From Marthasterias glacialis (taxonomy: Eukaryota > Echinodermata > Asteroidea > Forcipulatida > Asteriidae), in the NCBI GenBank assembly GCA_911728455.2, contig OU452222.1, positions 16,223,201 through 16,287,200 on the forward strand: 64,000 nucleotides of DNA, read 5' to 3'. Both the position numbers and the translations under genes were made by a program. Each line of letters begins with the position of its first letter. The stretch's first letter is position 1. The notes under the pieces were generated by a model. It ran no database searches. It saw only the letters and a program-made list of their open reading frames with translations, and was not told the origin of the DNA. Positions 16,994 through 28,430 of this stretch are shown here, piece after piece.

Positions 16994-19290
16994 AATTAAA
17001 ATGTGTCCACCAGCTGAAGGGGGTGAGGGCGTCGTAATGTGGGAATTACATTGACCTCTAGACCTCAAACTCATTCAAGTTGGATATGACTCAAGCATAC
17101 ACTTTATCTTGATCATACGAATACGATAGTTAGACTTCTTTCAAGTATTTAACCGTGCCAGTCGGTCAAGTTCACAACTAGTGTGCCAGCTAGGTTAGAA
17201 TAAAACGAAAAGGCCCCATTTGTAAAAAAGAAAATTGTTTCCATCCGACAAACTCGCCGTGAACCCCCTAACTTACAGCTACCGCAAAATATTACACATC
17301 ATAAACAAAAATATCAACATGAATTAACATTTTTTAATACTATTTAACAAAATTTAAATAATAATAAATTTAACATTTGATCAAGAAATCATTCGGTTTG
17401 TATACTATAGTCGCAGCGGCAAAACTGGGGTAAAATTTTAGGGGACACAATGGGTGCACCAGTTTATTTTAGAGGGGCACTTTCACCAACTTCTGGCCAA
17501 TTAAAAAAATTCACTTTTTCCTAAATAGGCTCGTTTTCCATTCGGCGCTCTTGTTATGCCGTTTTAACTGTTTTTATAACATAATCTGACATGGAGGTAA
17601 AAACAAATACTGTCTGCGTGTCACCAAATAGTTTGCAAAAAAACATTGAAAAAAAGCTCACAAAATGTAATTTACTCTGGTCAATTTTAATCGCAAAAGT
17701 TCAGATTTCAAATGGGGCAGGGGGGCGGACATCTACTGGGGGCACCCCGTCCCCCCTTAGCTACGCCACTGTGTAGTCGGCAAATAAGAATATCCAAAGG
17801 GGCGCTATCCGAAACATTATGTGAAGACACATAAACCCTGTTGACGCAGCTTTTAACCCGCCGGTGGGAGAGGGGTGGGGACAAAGATAAGTCAGAGTAA
17901 CCACTCTACGGAGAAACAGTAACTGGAGAAAAAAAAACGAATCTCAATGCTGGTTCTCATTCTCCCACGGGGCAAAGCTAAACAACACAGGCTTTTTGCC
18001 ACCTCTTAAATATGAAGAAAAAAGAGAAACAGTTTCGGGTACTGAGCGTAAATCATAGTTGTTATCTTATTTTTCTAACAGCGGTTGCATGCCGTGCATT
18101 CTACAACACAAATTATTAGCGCCAGTCCGATCAAAACGTTCTAGCTAAACACACAGTTCTTTTGCCAAACGCGCCACTAATAATAGTCAAGATTGCGTCA
18201 TTCACGTCGACCTGTTCGTGACAAAGATTGCTCGGTGGTATGGTGGTCCCCACCCCTTTTTTTTTTTTTTTTACATTCCGGTTCTTTGTTTCAGTGATGG
18301 TTATACTTATTTGTAATGCTGTGAATATCAAATAATTATGTGACAATCAATCAGGCTCTTGGTCCCCCCCTTTTTTTTTAAGAATGTGGTTATTAGTTAT
18401 GTTTACAAGTAGAATACAGGATTGGTATCCACAAAAACAAAATTATATTAGTATCAGTTTTACTGTCTTACAGATTATGAAGTTCATACCAGTACCGATC
18501 TTCCATTTTAATATCTGTCTGAAATATTGTCAACGTCGAGAGAAAACAGAATTTGAAGACCCCGGTTTGAACTTTTCGGTGGTAATAATCGAAATTGTTT
18601 AGGCCTACATGCTGAAAAGTGTGCACGGCTTTTCACCATTTTCTCCTGACGGATTGAACCAAATTTACACAGGTCTTCCCATGACTGTGAGTTGTGGGTT
18701 CAAAAATTCACGAGGCAATGGTGCTTGATTACGGCCCTGAGTCAATAGCGCGCATAGCGCCCTCAATGTTTTTTGATAACATTTCAAACTTTATAGATTG
18801 GTACCCAGTATTTGGGCCTTTCCATCTGCTTACCTGACACAGCAAAAGACCAACAAAAGACCTGGGTGTTTTGTACACAACACAACATACCGATATTTTG
18901 CTGTGTAATCCCCAATGCACTGGGTGTTACATCATTTACGTGTGTATGATGGCAGTACAGCTGACTGTGACTGTGTCACTGACAGTGTAAACAAAAATCG
19001 CTGAATCACGGGCTCTTAATATTTATGATCATCAAATAGTACATGTAGGCCTACATTCATGACATTTGGCCATATTCGAGTACGATCTGAAAGGGAAGGA
19101 ACACTGTGATTGTTGTGAGTGAAGTGTCAGCTGACTTATCAATCATTTGGTAGTAAATCTACAACCGAGTAAACGACAATCTGGATGGTGATGTTTTTTT
19201 TTTACCTCCATGTTTTATCACAAATGTTTAAAAAAATCGTTTTGTGAGCTGCGCTGTTGTGTTTATAACTTAAGGAGTGTAGATTGTAAA
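16994..19290. other. Intergenic stretch between PRELID3 and ABHD4/5
   Basis: No exon recognised. A probable old transposon end lies near 17,690-17,775 (GGGGCACCCC, TTAGCTACGCCACTG). A poly-A/T run is at 18257-18272. Confidence 0.4.
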
Positions 19291-19379
19291 ATGACAACGG
19301 CTATGTCATTCGCCGAGGGAGAAATTGACTCGCAACCGATAGGGTCTTCTGACCAAGATATTTCAAACAATAATGACAG
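19291..19379 (+). CDS. Candidate first coding exon of the ABHD4/5 gene
   Basis: An ATG opens a short acidic peptide, MTTAMSFAEGEIDSQPIGSS, followed by a few polar residues. It stops at CAG followed by gtttgt, a plausible donor (phase 2). Human ABHD4 and ABHD5 also begin with a short acidic, weakly conserved exon (ABHD5: MAAEEEEVDSADTG). Strand and position fit. The intervening exon that should encode the conserved Trp-rich segment between here and 21398 was not found, so the link is an inference. No in-frame stop separates this ATG from an upstream ATG at 19210. Confidence 0.3.
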
Positions 19380-19428
19380 GTTTGTTTTCAATTTCTTTTT
19401 CTCATTAATTTGCTTGCCGTTTTTGCAA

Positions 19429-19510
19429 TAGTTGCGATAATCGTAACCCTCCATCCTGCCTCCGGTCTCCGACCGTCGGGAGGATGGAGGGGTTACGATT
19501 ATCGCAACTA
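19429..19510. mobile_element. 82-bp near-perfect hairpin element (TAGTTGCGATAATCG ends)
   Basis: Arms starting TAGTTGCGATAATCGTAACC pair along almost their full length, with the CGACCGTCGGGAGG centre as loop. It starts about 50 bp past the candidate first ABHD exon. A second copy with a small insertion is at 38059-38150. Confidence 0.92.
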
Positions 19511-19568
19511 CTTTTGCAATTGCATTATGCATGGTCATTAAAAGAAAATCATTTGTTGTGAGGGATGC

Positions 19569-20096
19569 TAGTCATCTGATCGCCCTCCCGTTCAGCAAAG
19601 TCGCCCCAACAAAGTTGCCCCTTGCAAAGTCATGAAAGTCGCCCCCAACAAGCATATGACAAGTAAACCCCTGACTCTTTTTCGATGCGCATGAGTATGC
19701 ATGTACTTCAGTAGTTTATCATTCTTTCCTGCCTGCCCCATGTTTAAATTTATGTAACAATTCAGAATCACGTAATAAAATAAGCAATTTTCCTTCAGAA
19801 AAATCTAATTATTTTCTTCATAATTTACTAGTGTAGTAGTACAAGTGAACTTATAAACATGTCTTGTGAGAAAAAAGTGGAAAATTTTTCAAAACAACAA
19901 TGTGTAATTTTATATTTAAAACATGCAGAAAATAAAAACGTTATTAAAACACATCAGTGATCAAGTTAAAAACACAATATTATGAAATAAAATCTGTTTG
20001 ACAAATATTTTGGAGCTGGGGGGGGACTTTGCAGGGGGTGACTGTGCAGGGGGCAACTTTACTAGGGGGTGACTTTTCTTGGGGGCTGGATGACTG
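19569..20096. mobile_element. 528-bp element with GTCATC..GCCCCC ends (ABHD4/5 5' intron)
   Basis: Left CTAGTCATCTGATCGCCC and right GGGGGCTGGATGACTGG are inverted. Each end carries repeated AAAGTTGCCCC/GGGGGCAACTTT words. The interior is AT-rich and without an ORF. Confidence 0.7.
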
Positions 20097-20804
20097 GTAT
20101 AAAGTACAGTGAGTAACTTTCCTTGTTCAAGAATCACTGCAGCCAATAATAAAATTCTTTAAAAATCCATAAAAAAAATCCATTGCTCCAGACAAAAAAA
20201 CGTAGGATAGGAATAGAAAATAATATTTTGTTTCTATCCAACATGAATTTCTCCATCAAAATACCATTCTTATTTATGAACAAAAGAAGTTGATGAACTT
20301 ATATGAATAATACATCAGATGGTGGCTGTAAAAACACGTTCTCAGTTGATTATTGGATAAAATTATAAATTTGATAAAATTATATTCATCAGTTGAAACA
20401 GAAGTGTGATAATTTAGTGTGAAGATTGACCACAATGTTTTTGGTGAATTTGTTTTTGCACTGGATGGTTTAGTGACAGGACATGGTGGAGATGGCGTCC
20501 AACTTCTGCAAGGTTACTTCAGAAAGTGGAAGAAAGTATTCTATCATGTGAGCCTGTTTTCTTTCTTCGCTTGCAAGTCTGCAGAAAGAGTTTCTTTAAA
20601 ACATAAACACTCTAGCCCCACCTCTCCCCCCCCCCTCCCACGATTTGGTTCAAAATCTGTGACCCTGTTTTTTGAGGAGGTTGGTCTGTCCGATAGCCAA
20701 CACAGAACTGCCTGAAAAGCCCTCTTGTGGAATACCCTCCGACATTAACCTTCGATCTTCGAACAGGCAAACGACGCTTTGCGTGGCTCATGCAGACAAA
20801 TATA

Positions 20805-21063
20805 CAGGGATGAGATTTTTCCGGATTTCCAGATTTTTTCAAAAACTTTTTGTTACTTAAAAAGAATAAAAAAATAATGTCATTTACATACATCCAGGCC
20901 CATGTAAAGCCTTAACACAGTACATGTATTGTATTTTGACTACACCAAGGTGCTTGCCCCATCTGCGTGGAAGCACAGAATTCTGCAATTGATACAGGTT
21001 ATGGCGTGGTTGGTAGCCACTGGTGTTTCGTGGATTTTTCATTTTTATCCACTCTCATCCCTG
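20805..21063 (+). mobile_element. CAGGGATGAGA element, copy 1
   Basis: Ends CAGGGATGAGATTTTTCC and CACTCTCATCCCTG. The interior shares CATACATCCAGGCCCATGTA and TTATGGCGTGGTTGGTAGCC with an inverted copy at 47569-47854. This explains an exon-like stretch near 20985. Probable relatives are at about 15249-15490 and 22690-22917. Confidence 0.85.
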
Positions 21064-21397
21064 AAAATAACCGCAATCTCAGATTTGAAATCGAGTCTAC
21101 CCCCCCCCCTCCCACAAACATCTATAATTTATATTTAATAAGTACTGCATTTTGTTGTACACGTTTTATTTAATCAAGTTTCATGTTTCATATCATAAAT
21201 AAAAAGTCATCTGGAAAAAATCCTACTTTTATATTGTTTCGATTTGGTATAGGGCCTGTTGCTTTTTTATCTTTAAAGTTTACTAGCAAAAATGTATTTT
21301 AAAGTAAGTATGCCAAATCTATCAGTATACTAATATATATGTTGTGATATTTGTCTTTTAAAAATACTTTTAAATAATTGATTTCTTTTGCTTTTAG

Positions 21398-24300
21398 GTA
21401 TCAAAACTAAATATGAGGGTAAATTTGTGCAAATAACCGACGAGAATAAACTATGGACCATCAAACTGAATCCCAGCCAGGCTTCAGGCAAAACACCCAT
21501 TGTCCTGGTCCACGGGTTCGGTAGCGGAGTCGCCTTGTGGTCCCTCAACCTTGATGCCTTGTCAGAAAAACAGCCCCTCTATGCCTTTGACATGCTCGGA
21601 TTCGGTCGCAGTTCCAGACCGAAGATGCCAAATGATCCTGAACTAGCAGAGAAAGAATTCATCGATGCAATGGAAAGCTGGAGGAGCAAAGTCGGCATTG
21701 AGAAAATGGTGCTGGTGGGACACAGCCTCGGCGGGTACTTGACGTACTCCTACAGCATCCAACATCCTGAGAGGGTCAAACATCTGGTGTTGGCTGACCC
21801 ATGGGGTTTTAATGAAAAGCCCCCAGCAGAAGAGCTTCAGTTCCCACTGTGGGTGAGGGCTATCGGGGCAGTGGCAACAGCATTCAATCCACTCTCCAGC
21901 ATACGGGCTGCTGGTCCTTTGGGTAAGCACATTAAAAAAAATAGCCCTGGGCCCATCTTCATAGTGCCGCTTACCACAGAATTCTGCGCTTAAGGCCCAC
22001 AGAACGTCTGCTTTAATAATGATAACAATAATGGCAAATTATATAGCGCCAGTATCCTACAAAAAGGCGGTCACGGCGCTCTTAGTATCTCGTACAAAGA
22101 AATATAAACCATAGTACATTAAACAAATCAATACATAATGTAAGATGGGGCAGATGAGCAAAAGGCAAATAGGGAAAACAGCACGCCACCCTCAAGCCTC
22201 GGTCGAAAGCTTCCTTGAACATGTCTTCAACAGAGTCTTGAAAACAGACATGCTGTTTGATGTCCTTATATCAATGGGTAAAGAGTTCCACAGTTTGGGC
22301 GCTGAATTCATAAATGTTCTGTCTCCCCATTTTGAAGGCCTTATTGTGTGATGATCTCAATCCACCACGAGTGGGGCGATAATGTTCTACAAGATTGTCT
22401 AGATATGAGGGTACGGTAAGCGAAGAATTCTGTGGGAAGTGTCGTCATGAAATTGGACCCAGACGTTTATTGCAGACATTTCTCAACTTTAAAAGCCTTT
22501 TTTGAAATAATATTCAGTCATCATGCAGTTGGTATGTCGTCATGCATACATGCTTGTACATGGTAAGAGATGCATTTATTGGAAGCAAGAAATCATTTTT
22601 ATGTGATAATAGCAAAAGGTGAGATCGGACTTGTTGTGAAATGTAAAGTAATGCATGTATGATGCATTGATGTAGTAACATGCGTGTGATTTCTCAGGAT
22701 TTTTCCTGATTTCAGGATTTTCTAAGCAATCACCAAAAGGAGAAAGAAATAGTCCACAGTGTGTCCAAACCTGTAGTTTTTGTATTTCTGGTGATACACA
22801 GAGTCTGTAAACCTCCTGAATTGTAACATCTGTGAGCTTCTGGGTCTAGAATAAGGGGGAGCCCAGGCCTGCGGGCCGTTGTCAGGAATTTTCGTACTCT
22901 TCTTATCTCATCCCTGAGTAATAACAAATGGTTTACCTGACAAGGGTGATCATTTAATGTACGTGTACTCCAAAAGTTGTTGATGAACTTTGAAACATTT
23001 GAGTATCTGACTAGCATGAAACGGATCTTAAAGGATTCAGTTCAAACTTAATCTTATTCTTCAGGTCCCCGTCTCCTCAAGCGAGTTCGTGGAGATCTGG
23101 GCAAAAAATTCATCCAGCTTTGTGATGATGATCGCATCTGCACCTACATATACCACTGCAATGCACAAGAGCCAAGGTACGGTAAATGTCTGCTTGTCCT
23201 GGTGGAGAAACCGGCCCGCGACAACGGGTGTGCTGTGGGTACTGCAGCACCCCCAACTTTTTGGATGGGTGTGCTGGAATACACTACAGCAACCCCCCAA
23301 CCACTTTTCAAACATATAAATGCCCATTCTATCATGAAAAACCACTTGTTACTTCATCAAGAAGAAATTATAACACAATAGAAAAAGATGTAAAATGCCC
23401 ACTCTTTTGGCGCCATGGTCTTCATGTCTAACATTTGTGACATTGGCACAAGCTGCAACCCAGCACCCAGTACCCAGCCTCTTTGCCAAAAATGTGTTCT
23501 CACATGCCTGTGGAGAACTGAATTTAAGTTACATCCCTGACATACTAGGGCATGTTGTGGCCGAGTGGTCAAGTGCACTGGACTCAAGCTCTGGTGTTTC
23601 TGATCAGCAGAGTGTGGATTCGAGTCCCAGTCGTGACACTTGTGTCCTTAAGCAAGACACTTAACCATTAATGTTTTGTCCTTTGGATGGGACGTAAAGC
23701 CGTAGGTCCCGTGTGTTGTGTAATGCACATAAAATAATCCATTGTCGTTGAGAGAAGGGGTTGGCCCCAGCGTTTTCAGGTATGGTTGGCTGCAGGTTGC
23801 ACCACTGCACCTTGTAAACCATTACAAGGTTCTATAAATGAATGGGCAGTTCGAATCCTATTAGCAGCGGGTACTGCAACAATTATAATAGATGTTTAAA
23901 AAAAAAAATTCAAAATTAACATCTATAATAATTGTTGCGGTACCCATTGCTAATAGGATTTAAACTGCCTCTAGCTGCCGGGCAATCTCGGTAGTCTAGT
24001 TGGTAAGACATCTGCTCTAGAATGGCGGGGGTCGAGGGTTTGAATCCCACCAGAGGAATATGCCTGTGGATTTTTTTCATAGGACTTTGGGAAAGTACTG
24101 AGTATACAGTGCTTAACAAACATCGGTGTATGGGTAAAAACACAAATAATATTCTTTATCCCTGATGCAAAAAAAAACTGATGCTCTTTTTACATACATA
24201 TCAATCAAGCAATTTATCAATTTGGATTGGTTGATTTTTTTTTTAGTGGTGAAATGGCCTTCAAATCTATGTCGCAGATGTTGGGCTGGGCAGTTAACCC

Positions 24301-25412
24301 CATGCTGAGACGGGTAGAGCAACTATCTAAGAATGTCCCCGTCACAGCAATCTATGGTGAAGAATCTTGGATGAACAGTGATGCAGGACAAGCGTTGAAG
24401 TATAAAAGGAAAGATGCATACACCAAGGTCCATGTAAGTTTCTTGTACAGTTCTCAGTTAATCACACTAGACCTGGGCCCAATTTCATGGCGCTGCTTAC
24501 CAAATAATTCTGCGCTCACGGCGCCCTGTAAAGCACGTACTCCTATGGACCATGGCAGGGCGTAAGCGCAGAATTCTGCGGTAAGCAGAGCCATGAAATT
24601 GGGCCCTGCTGAACTTCAGGCCTTTTATACACTACCAATGTCCGATCCGTGTTTGAAATCTACACGGGTCAACTCCGTGTCGACTCTGTAAAAATTTCAA
24701 CACGGTTCAAAATCTGCTCTGCTTTCACACTAGCTCTGCGCGAAATCAGTTTGTGGGTTACATGTGTAACTTTCGACCTGTGTATTGTGCGATCGTTTCA
24801 CACTGCTAGGGTCCTACATGGATCTAAGGGGAAAACTCCCATATTGCATTACTGGGGATCGAAAATGAACCTTGGAGTGTTCACACTAACCTTGGAGCTT
24901 TCAACCCGTGTTGGAACTTTCGACACGTATCGAGAGCTCTCAACCCACCTCCTGACCAGGGTTGGTTTTGACACGGATCGAGTGCTCTACACGGGTCAGC
25001 GCCGGATTGAAAGGTTGTAGTGTGAAAAGGTCAGTCAAACTTACACGGATCGGACCAGTGTCCAACATGGAGATTTGTCAAAAAGCCTTGAGACTATTGC
25101 TTAAAAGACGAAGAAAAATCAAGAAGGTCTATTCTGAACTTAAACCATGTTTAATAATAAAAAAAATACATTCATTTCCGAGCTGAATGTATACATTACA
25201 GAACACACTAACCCAGCTGGTGAAAATAAATCTACACTGACAATGCTCTAAGTCGTTTCATCCCTCCAACGCGATCTCCCAAGAGTTTGTAAATGAGTGT
25301 AGCTTTCTGCTTTCTTTTGTAGATTCTAAAGGCAGCTGGCCATCATGTTTATGTAGATAGACTGAATGCCTTCAATGACATCATCCAGGATATCTGCGAC
25401 GAAGTTGACTGA
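21398..25412 (+). CDS. ABHD4: ABHD4/ABHD5-type alpha/beta hydrolase, four C-terminal exons (N-terminus unresolved)
   Basis: Exons 21398-21922, 23065-23176, 24247-24433 and 25323-25412 join in phase to give 303 residues ending DICDEVD and a TGA. Human ABHD4 has about 342 residues, so roughly 40 N-terminal residues are missing. Visible motifs are the oxyanion-loop VHGFGSG, YAFDMLGFGRSSRP, the nucleophile elbow GHSLGG, DPWGF, YIYHCNAQ plus SGEMAF, and the catalytic-His HX4D motif in GHHVYVD. The elbow keeps Ser, as in ABHD4; vertebrate ABHD5/CGI-58 has Asn there. An active (lyso)phospholipase or N-acyl-phospholipid hydrolase is therefore inferred, rather than a pure ATGL co-activator. Many invertebrates have one ABHD4/5 gene, so the symbol marks the closer type, not proven orthology. 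The first exon starts with two bases of a split codon (phase 1 upstream). Introns carry a SINE, hairpin elements and a 416-bp inverted-repeat element. Confidence 0.93.
21948..22010. mobile_element. Half copy of the GGGCCCAATTTCAT family
   Basis: GGGCCCATCTTCATAGTGCC then GCTTACCACAGAATTCTGCG, 26 bp past an ABHD4/5 donor site. The other half is missing; a dispersed AAT-repeat-type element follows. Confidence 0.75.
22013..22450 (+). repeat. Dispersed AAT-run / TATATAGCGC repeat (ABHD4/5 intron)
   Basis: TTAATAATGATAACAATAAT then ATTATATAGCGCCAG and GGTAAAGAGTTCCACAGTTT. It parallels 4755-5180, which also starts with an AAT run and carries GGAAGACTGTTCCGGAG. Probably an old retroelement body; no reverse-transcriptase coding seen. 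Confidence 0.6.
22690..22917 (-). repeat. Dispersed GGGATGAGA-type repeat in an ABHD4/5 intron
   Basis: Inverted relative of 15249-15490: CCTGATTTCAGGATTTTC, GTCTGTAAACCTCCTGAATT and TTATCTCATCCCTGA. Confidence 0.75.
23552..23830 (+). mobile_element. tRNA-headed SINE in an ABHD4/5 intron
   Basis: GTTGTGGCCGAGTGGTCAAG, GGATTCGAGTCCCAG, GACACTTGTGTCCTTAAGCA, then GATGGGACGTAAAGCCGTAG and a CACTGCACCTTGTAAAC end. Confidence 0.85.
23976..24172 (+). mobile_element. Second SINE family: GGTAGTCTAGTTGGTAAGAC head
   Basis: Head GGTAGTCTAGTTGGTAAGAC (box A) and GGGTTTGAATCCCACC (box B), then ATATGCCTGTGGATTTTTTT and an end ATTCTTTATCCCTGATGC. Just upstream, 23855-23962 is an inverted repeat (CCTATTAGCAGCGGGTACTG and partner). 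It ends about 75 bp before an ABHD4/5 exon. Confidence 0.85.
24475..24606. mobile_element. GGGCCCAATTTCAT element, copy in the last ABHD4/5 intron
   Basis: Ends GGGCCCAATTTCATGGCGCT and GCCATGAAATTGGGCCC with AGAATTCTGCGCTTACG-type inner arms. It starts 42 bp past the exon ending at 24433. Confidence 0.9.
24640..25055. mobile_element. 416-bp inverted-repeat element in the last ABHD4/5 intron
   Basis: Ends GTCCGATCCGTGT and ACACGGATCGGAC. The interior carries many CTACACGGGTC / TCGACACG / TTTCACACT words, some repeated four times, so it has internal sub-repeats. Confidence 0.8.
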
Positions 25413-25628
25413 TCCAAGTTTGATTTATGCCATATCATCTCTTCATTCACGCGTAAACTCAGGTGACACATTTGCTTTTGAATACGCACATTAAGATGTA
25501 CATGTATTTAAGTTATGAGCCATATCATACTGCGACTAATTACATTTGTCACTTTCTTCTTTGTGCAATAGTAATATTGAACACAACTCGCCTAACAATT
25601 TGCATCAAAGGGGGGGTCTGGTTATTTT

Positions 25629-25762
25629 CAGGCCTGGATTGACATGGAGGCCATGGCCTCTGTTGACCTGGTCTTGGCCTTGGTGCCCCTTCAGAAGTTT
25701 CCCGTAAACGTTAAGATTTTCCAATGGAAGTGCCCTTTGAAAAGATCAAGCTTCAGACCTGT
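25629..25762. mobile_element. CAGGCCTG element, copy 1
   Basis: Begins CAGGCCTGGATT, has GAGGCCATGGCCTCTGTTG and CTTGGTGCCCCTTCAGAAG, and ends CAGACCTG. Six copies are seen: 28861-29022, 34340-34515, 39461-39636, 59426-59602 and 60373-60526 are the others. Confidence 0.85.
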
Positions 25763-26124
25763 ATTTTTCCCTTTCCAATCTTTTAGTTTGCTTACATTTG
25801 TGATACGAAGAGCGATGGCCACACACCATGGTAAAGGTTGTCTGTAAATCTATTTTTGTCTTTTGTCTTGTCTTTAAGTGTATTCGAAGCGTTATTACAA
25901 GGGAAAGACAGAGCATTTGAACCAGCATAAGTTAAACAATAACTTCAAAAACCTTCAAGGTCAACATAAGTTAGTTCTCTTTTTGTAAAAGATTGTCCCA
26001 TTTCCGAATGTGAAATTTTGTGTTTGCAAATACCAAAATGTTGTCCATTTGAAACATTTTAATGAAGGCACGAGACGGTTTGAATCATGTATACAGAAAG
26101 TATAGACCAGGTAATCATTGTTTA

Positions 26125-26390
26125 CAAAAAGAGTGACCTTGTACATTCCAGGGCCTTTCTGGCAGGGGTGAGATACTACACTGGTCATATGAAAATTGAT
26201 ATTTTGTGTCAACATTTCCACTTAGAGAGTTATAAAAATAACAGCTGAACAAGTTTTCTGATAAAAATCAGACAGTTAGTTCTCCATGCAGTGTAAGATT
26301 TTGTGTTTTCTTCCATTGGGCTGTGTACAAATTGTGCCTGCAGGAAGTCCAGGCTCTGTGGCTCTTTTGTAAACATGTGATGTCACTGGT
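26125..26390 (+). repeat. Dispersed repeat, copy downstream of ABHD4/5
   Basis: GTTTACAAAAAGAGTGACCT, ACTACACTGGTCATATGA and GGCTCTTTTGTAAACATGTG; matches 11824-12085. Ends look weakly inverted (GTTTACAAAAAG / CTTTTGTAAAC). Confidence 0.75.
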
Positions 26391-26484
26391 TGCATGATCT
26401 ATAGTCCTTGGAGTTTCGAGTTGAACTTGAATTGTTTGTGTCTGCTAGATAAATGGAAACAAAAAATAAAAATCCAGTTTTTTT

Positions 26485-26550
26485 TGTAAACCCGGAAGTT
26501 GCGGGTTCAAATACCACTCTAGTCAATTTTTCTTTGTTCACCCCCCCAAA
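26485..26550 (+). mobile_element. Third SINE family, 3' fragment
   Basis: GTTGCGGGTTCAAATACCAC then GTCAATTTTTCTTTGTTCAC; box A side missing. Confidence 0.65.
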
Positions 26551-27192
26551 AAAATTGACTCATAATTACCAGGTCAGTTTCCCTTGTGGTTTATTTAAAT
26601 GCTAAACAAAAATAATCCTGTTGTTTGAAACTAAAGTCATCAATGGGGTTTGTAATTATACCCGTTTTACCTTGTTCAGTTTCACCAAGGCCTTGGTGAA
26701 ACCCTCGTTTTAAATCTGACCCATCTTGAAGACTTTGAGAATTTGTTGTCATCTTTTTATTATTTACATATATAATATTCAATTTTATACATGTTTTACA
26801 CTGGTACTTGTTTAATACCTGTACAGTGTTACTAAACATGCTTATTCAATATTGATAATAACAGTATTTATGTTTTTATTAATTTATTGTTTAATTAATT
26901 AATACTCTAGATTTTACTGAGTATGTAACGACATAGCAGATGGGAAGGAGTTTTTAACAACTTTTTTTTGGGTGGAGATTGTTTCATAATTCTGTAAAAA
27001 AAATAATCGTTGATCTGTAACTTAAAAATCAATGTGTTTATGTGTGTGTGAATCTTAAAAAGTGTGTAGGAAAAAACAAGTTGTGCCTATTTTTCAAGGA
27101 AATACTGAGACTTGTAGTCTGTTCATAAAATTGATCAAAATTGACTCGCCAATTCTGGATCCATTTACCATAAAACCTATACAAAGCGTTAA

Positions 27193-27279
27193 TGGTCTCA
27201 CGTTTGCGACCCTAGCAGATTCAAAGGCTCTCTTTTTAGCCTTTGAGAAAGACTCTGCTAGGGTCAAAACGTGAGGCCA
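27193..27279. mobile_element. Hairpin element with GACCCTAGCAGA arms
   Basis: Inverted ends TGGTCTCACGTTTGCGACCC and their complement surround a stem on AGCCTTTGAGAAAGACTCTG. Degenerate pieces of similar sequence occur at 1565-1605 and 6703-6750. Confidence 0.8.
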
Positions 27280-27905
27280 CTAGCAATTTGTTTGCATTTA
27301 TGCAACAGGTTTCTGTGGTTGGTAAGCAGTTTTCAACAGCTAATTTAATTTTTTCAACCATAAAAACCTCAATGCATTTTGGCTGAGAACTATATATGAA
27401 ATTGGGGCTGACCTTTAAATTTTTGCTTTAAATGCTTTAAATCTTCCTGTTTTTTTAGGGGTATATTTTATGATAATAATAATAATGCAATTTATAGAGC
27501 ATCTTATGTAGAGACTACCCCCAAAGTGCTGAAAAATGTAAACTTAAAACTAAACAATAAAATTGTAGCAGAAGAGCAAAAAATTATTCAAAGAAAAACA
27601 TTTACATGATTCAGGTTAATTTTACCTACAACTGTTAAAATTATATTCATGATTTTATTTTTTTTCCTCGCCAATGCTCTCTTCGGAGATGCTGGTGGTT
27701 GGAAAAGTTCATGTCACTTTTAATTTTATTGAACAAAAAAATGTAATTCTTTTTCTCTCGTCGGGAAGTTGAAGTTTCAGTTTACTGTTCAGCCTAAATC
27801 CTGTCTTTGTCCAATTGTAAAAGTTGTCATTTGTATTAGATTAAAGTGTGATGTTTCTATGAAATATGTAACCCATATTTTTCACAGAGAATAGAATATT
27901 CTTTT

Positions 27906-27966
27906 AATAAATTACCCAAGAGGGATGATCATGAAACAAATGTACCGTGCTTTCTGTTTTAATAAA
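27906..27966 (+). other. Candidate polyadenylation signals of the ABHD4/5 gene
   Basis: Two AATAAA hexamers occur at 27906-27911 and 27961-27966. A repeat-bearing 2.5-kb 3' UTR would result. Earlier AATAAA-like strings exist (for example near 26464 and 27558), so the true site is undecided. Confidence 0.25.
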
Positions 27967-28069
27967 ACATAAATATTTTTTAGCAGTAAAGATAGAGGAG
28001 GTCCCTTGCAAGTTGCCCCATACATAAGTGTGGCTGACTATTCAGAGCATGTAAACACAAACCAGACAT

Positions 28070-28430
28070 CTTAATAATAATAATAATAATAACCAGTTTT
28101 TATATAGCGCTTTATCACAGTACTGTATCAAAGCGCTTCTGACATTACTACCCCTGGTCACTGGGCCATTTATTTCATTCCTTAAACCATCTCAGCTCCC
28201 TGGGGAGTATACAGCCGCTGCTGCGCGTAACCGCGCTCCACACTAATCATTCACATGAACCATCTCTGCCCTCACAAGTACCCATTTACTCCTGGGTGGA
28301 GAAAAGCAATTACAGTGTCTTGTGTCTTGCTCAAGGACACAAGTGTCACAACCGGGATTCGAACCCACACTCTGATCAGAAACAGCAGAGCTTCAGTCCG
28401 GTGCTCTTATCCGCTCGGCCACGACACCCC
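28070..28430 (-). mobile_element. Full-length tRNA-headed SINE (CGTGGCCGAG head, AAT-repeat tail)
   Basis: On the minus strand the head reads GTCGTGGCCGAGCGGATAAG (box A) and GGGTTCGAATCCCGG (box B), then TGACACTTGTGTCCTTGAGC. The body ends with TATATAGCGCTTTATCACAG in the other strand and a (TTA)n run at 28070-28092. It is the most complete of at least six copies. Confidence 0.88.

Larger units (their letters stand above)
25763..28069. other. ABHD4/5 3' flank
   Basis: Holds the repeats listed separately and otherwise AT-rich sequence. It may be a long 3' UTR ending near 27.9 kb. Confidence 0.35.

Noticed and set aside
16696-17037. 113-codon plus-strand frame upstream of PRELID3
   Set aside because: It runs through a hairpin element (16840-16993) and a CpG-rich promoter-like stretch; no family match.
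20929-21138. Possible ABHD4/5 exon with two Trp residues near 21000
   Set aside because: The stretch belongs to a CAGGGATGAGA element also present, inverted, at 47569-47854.
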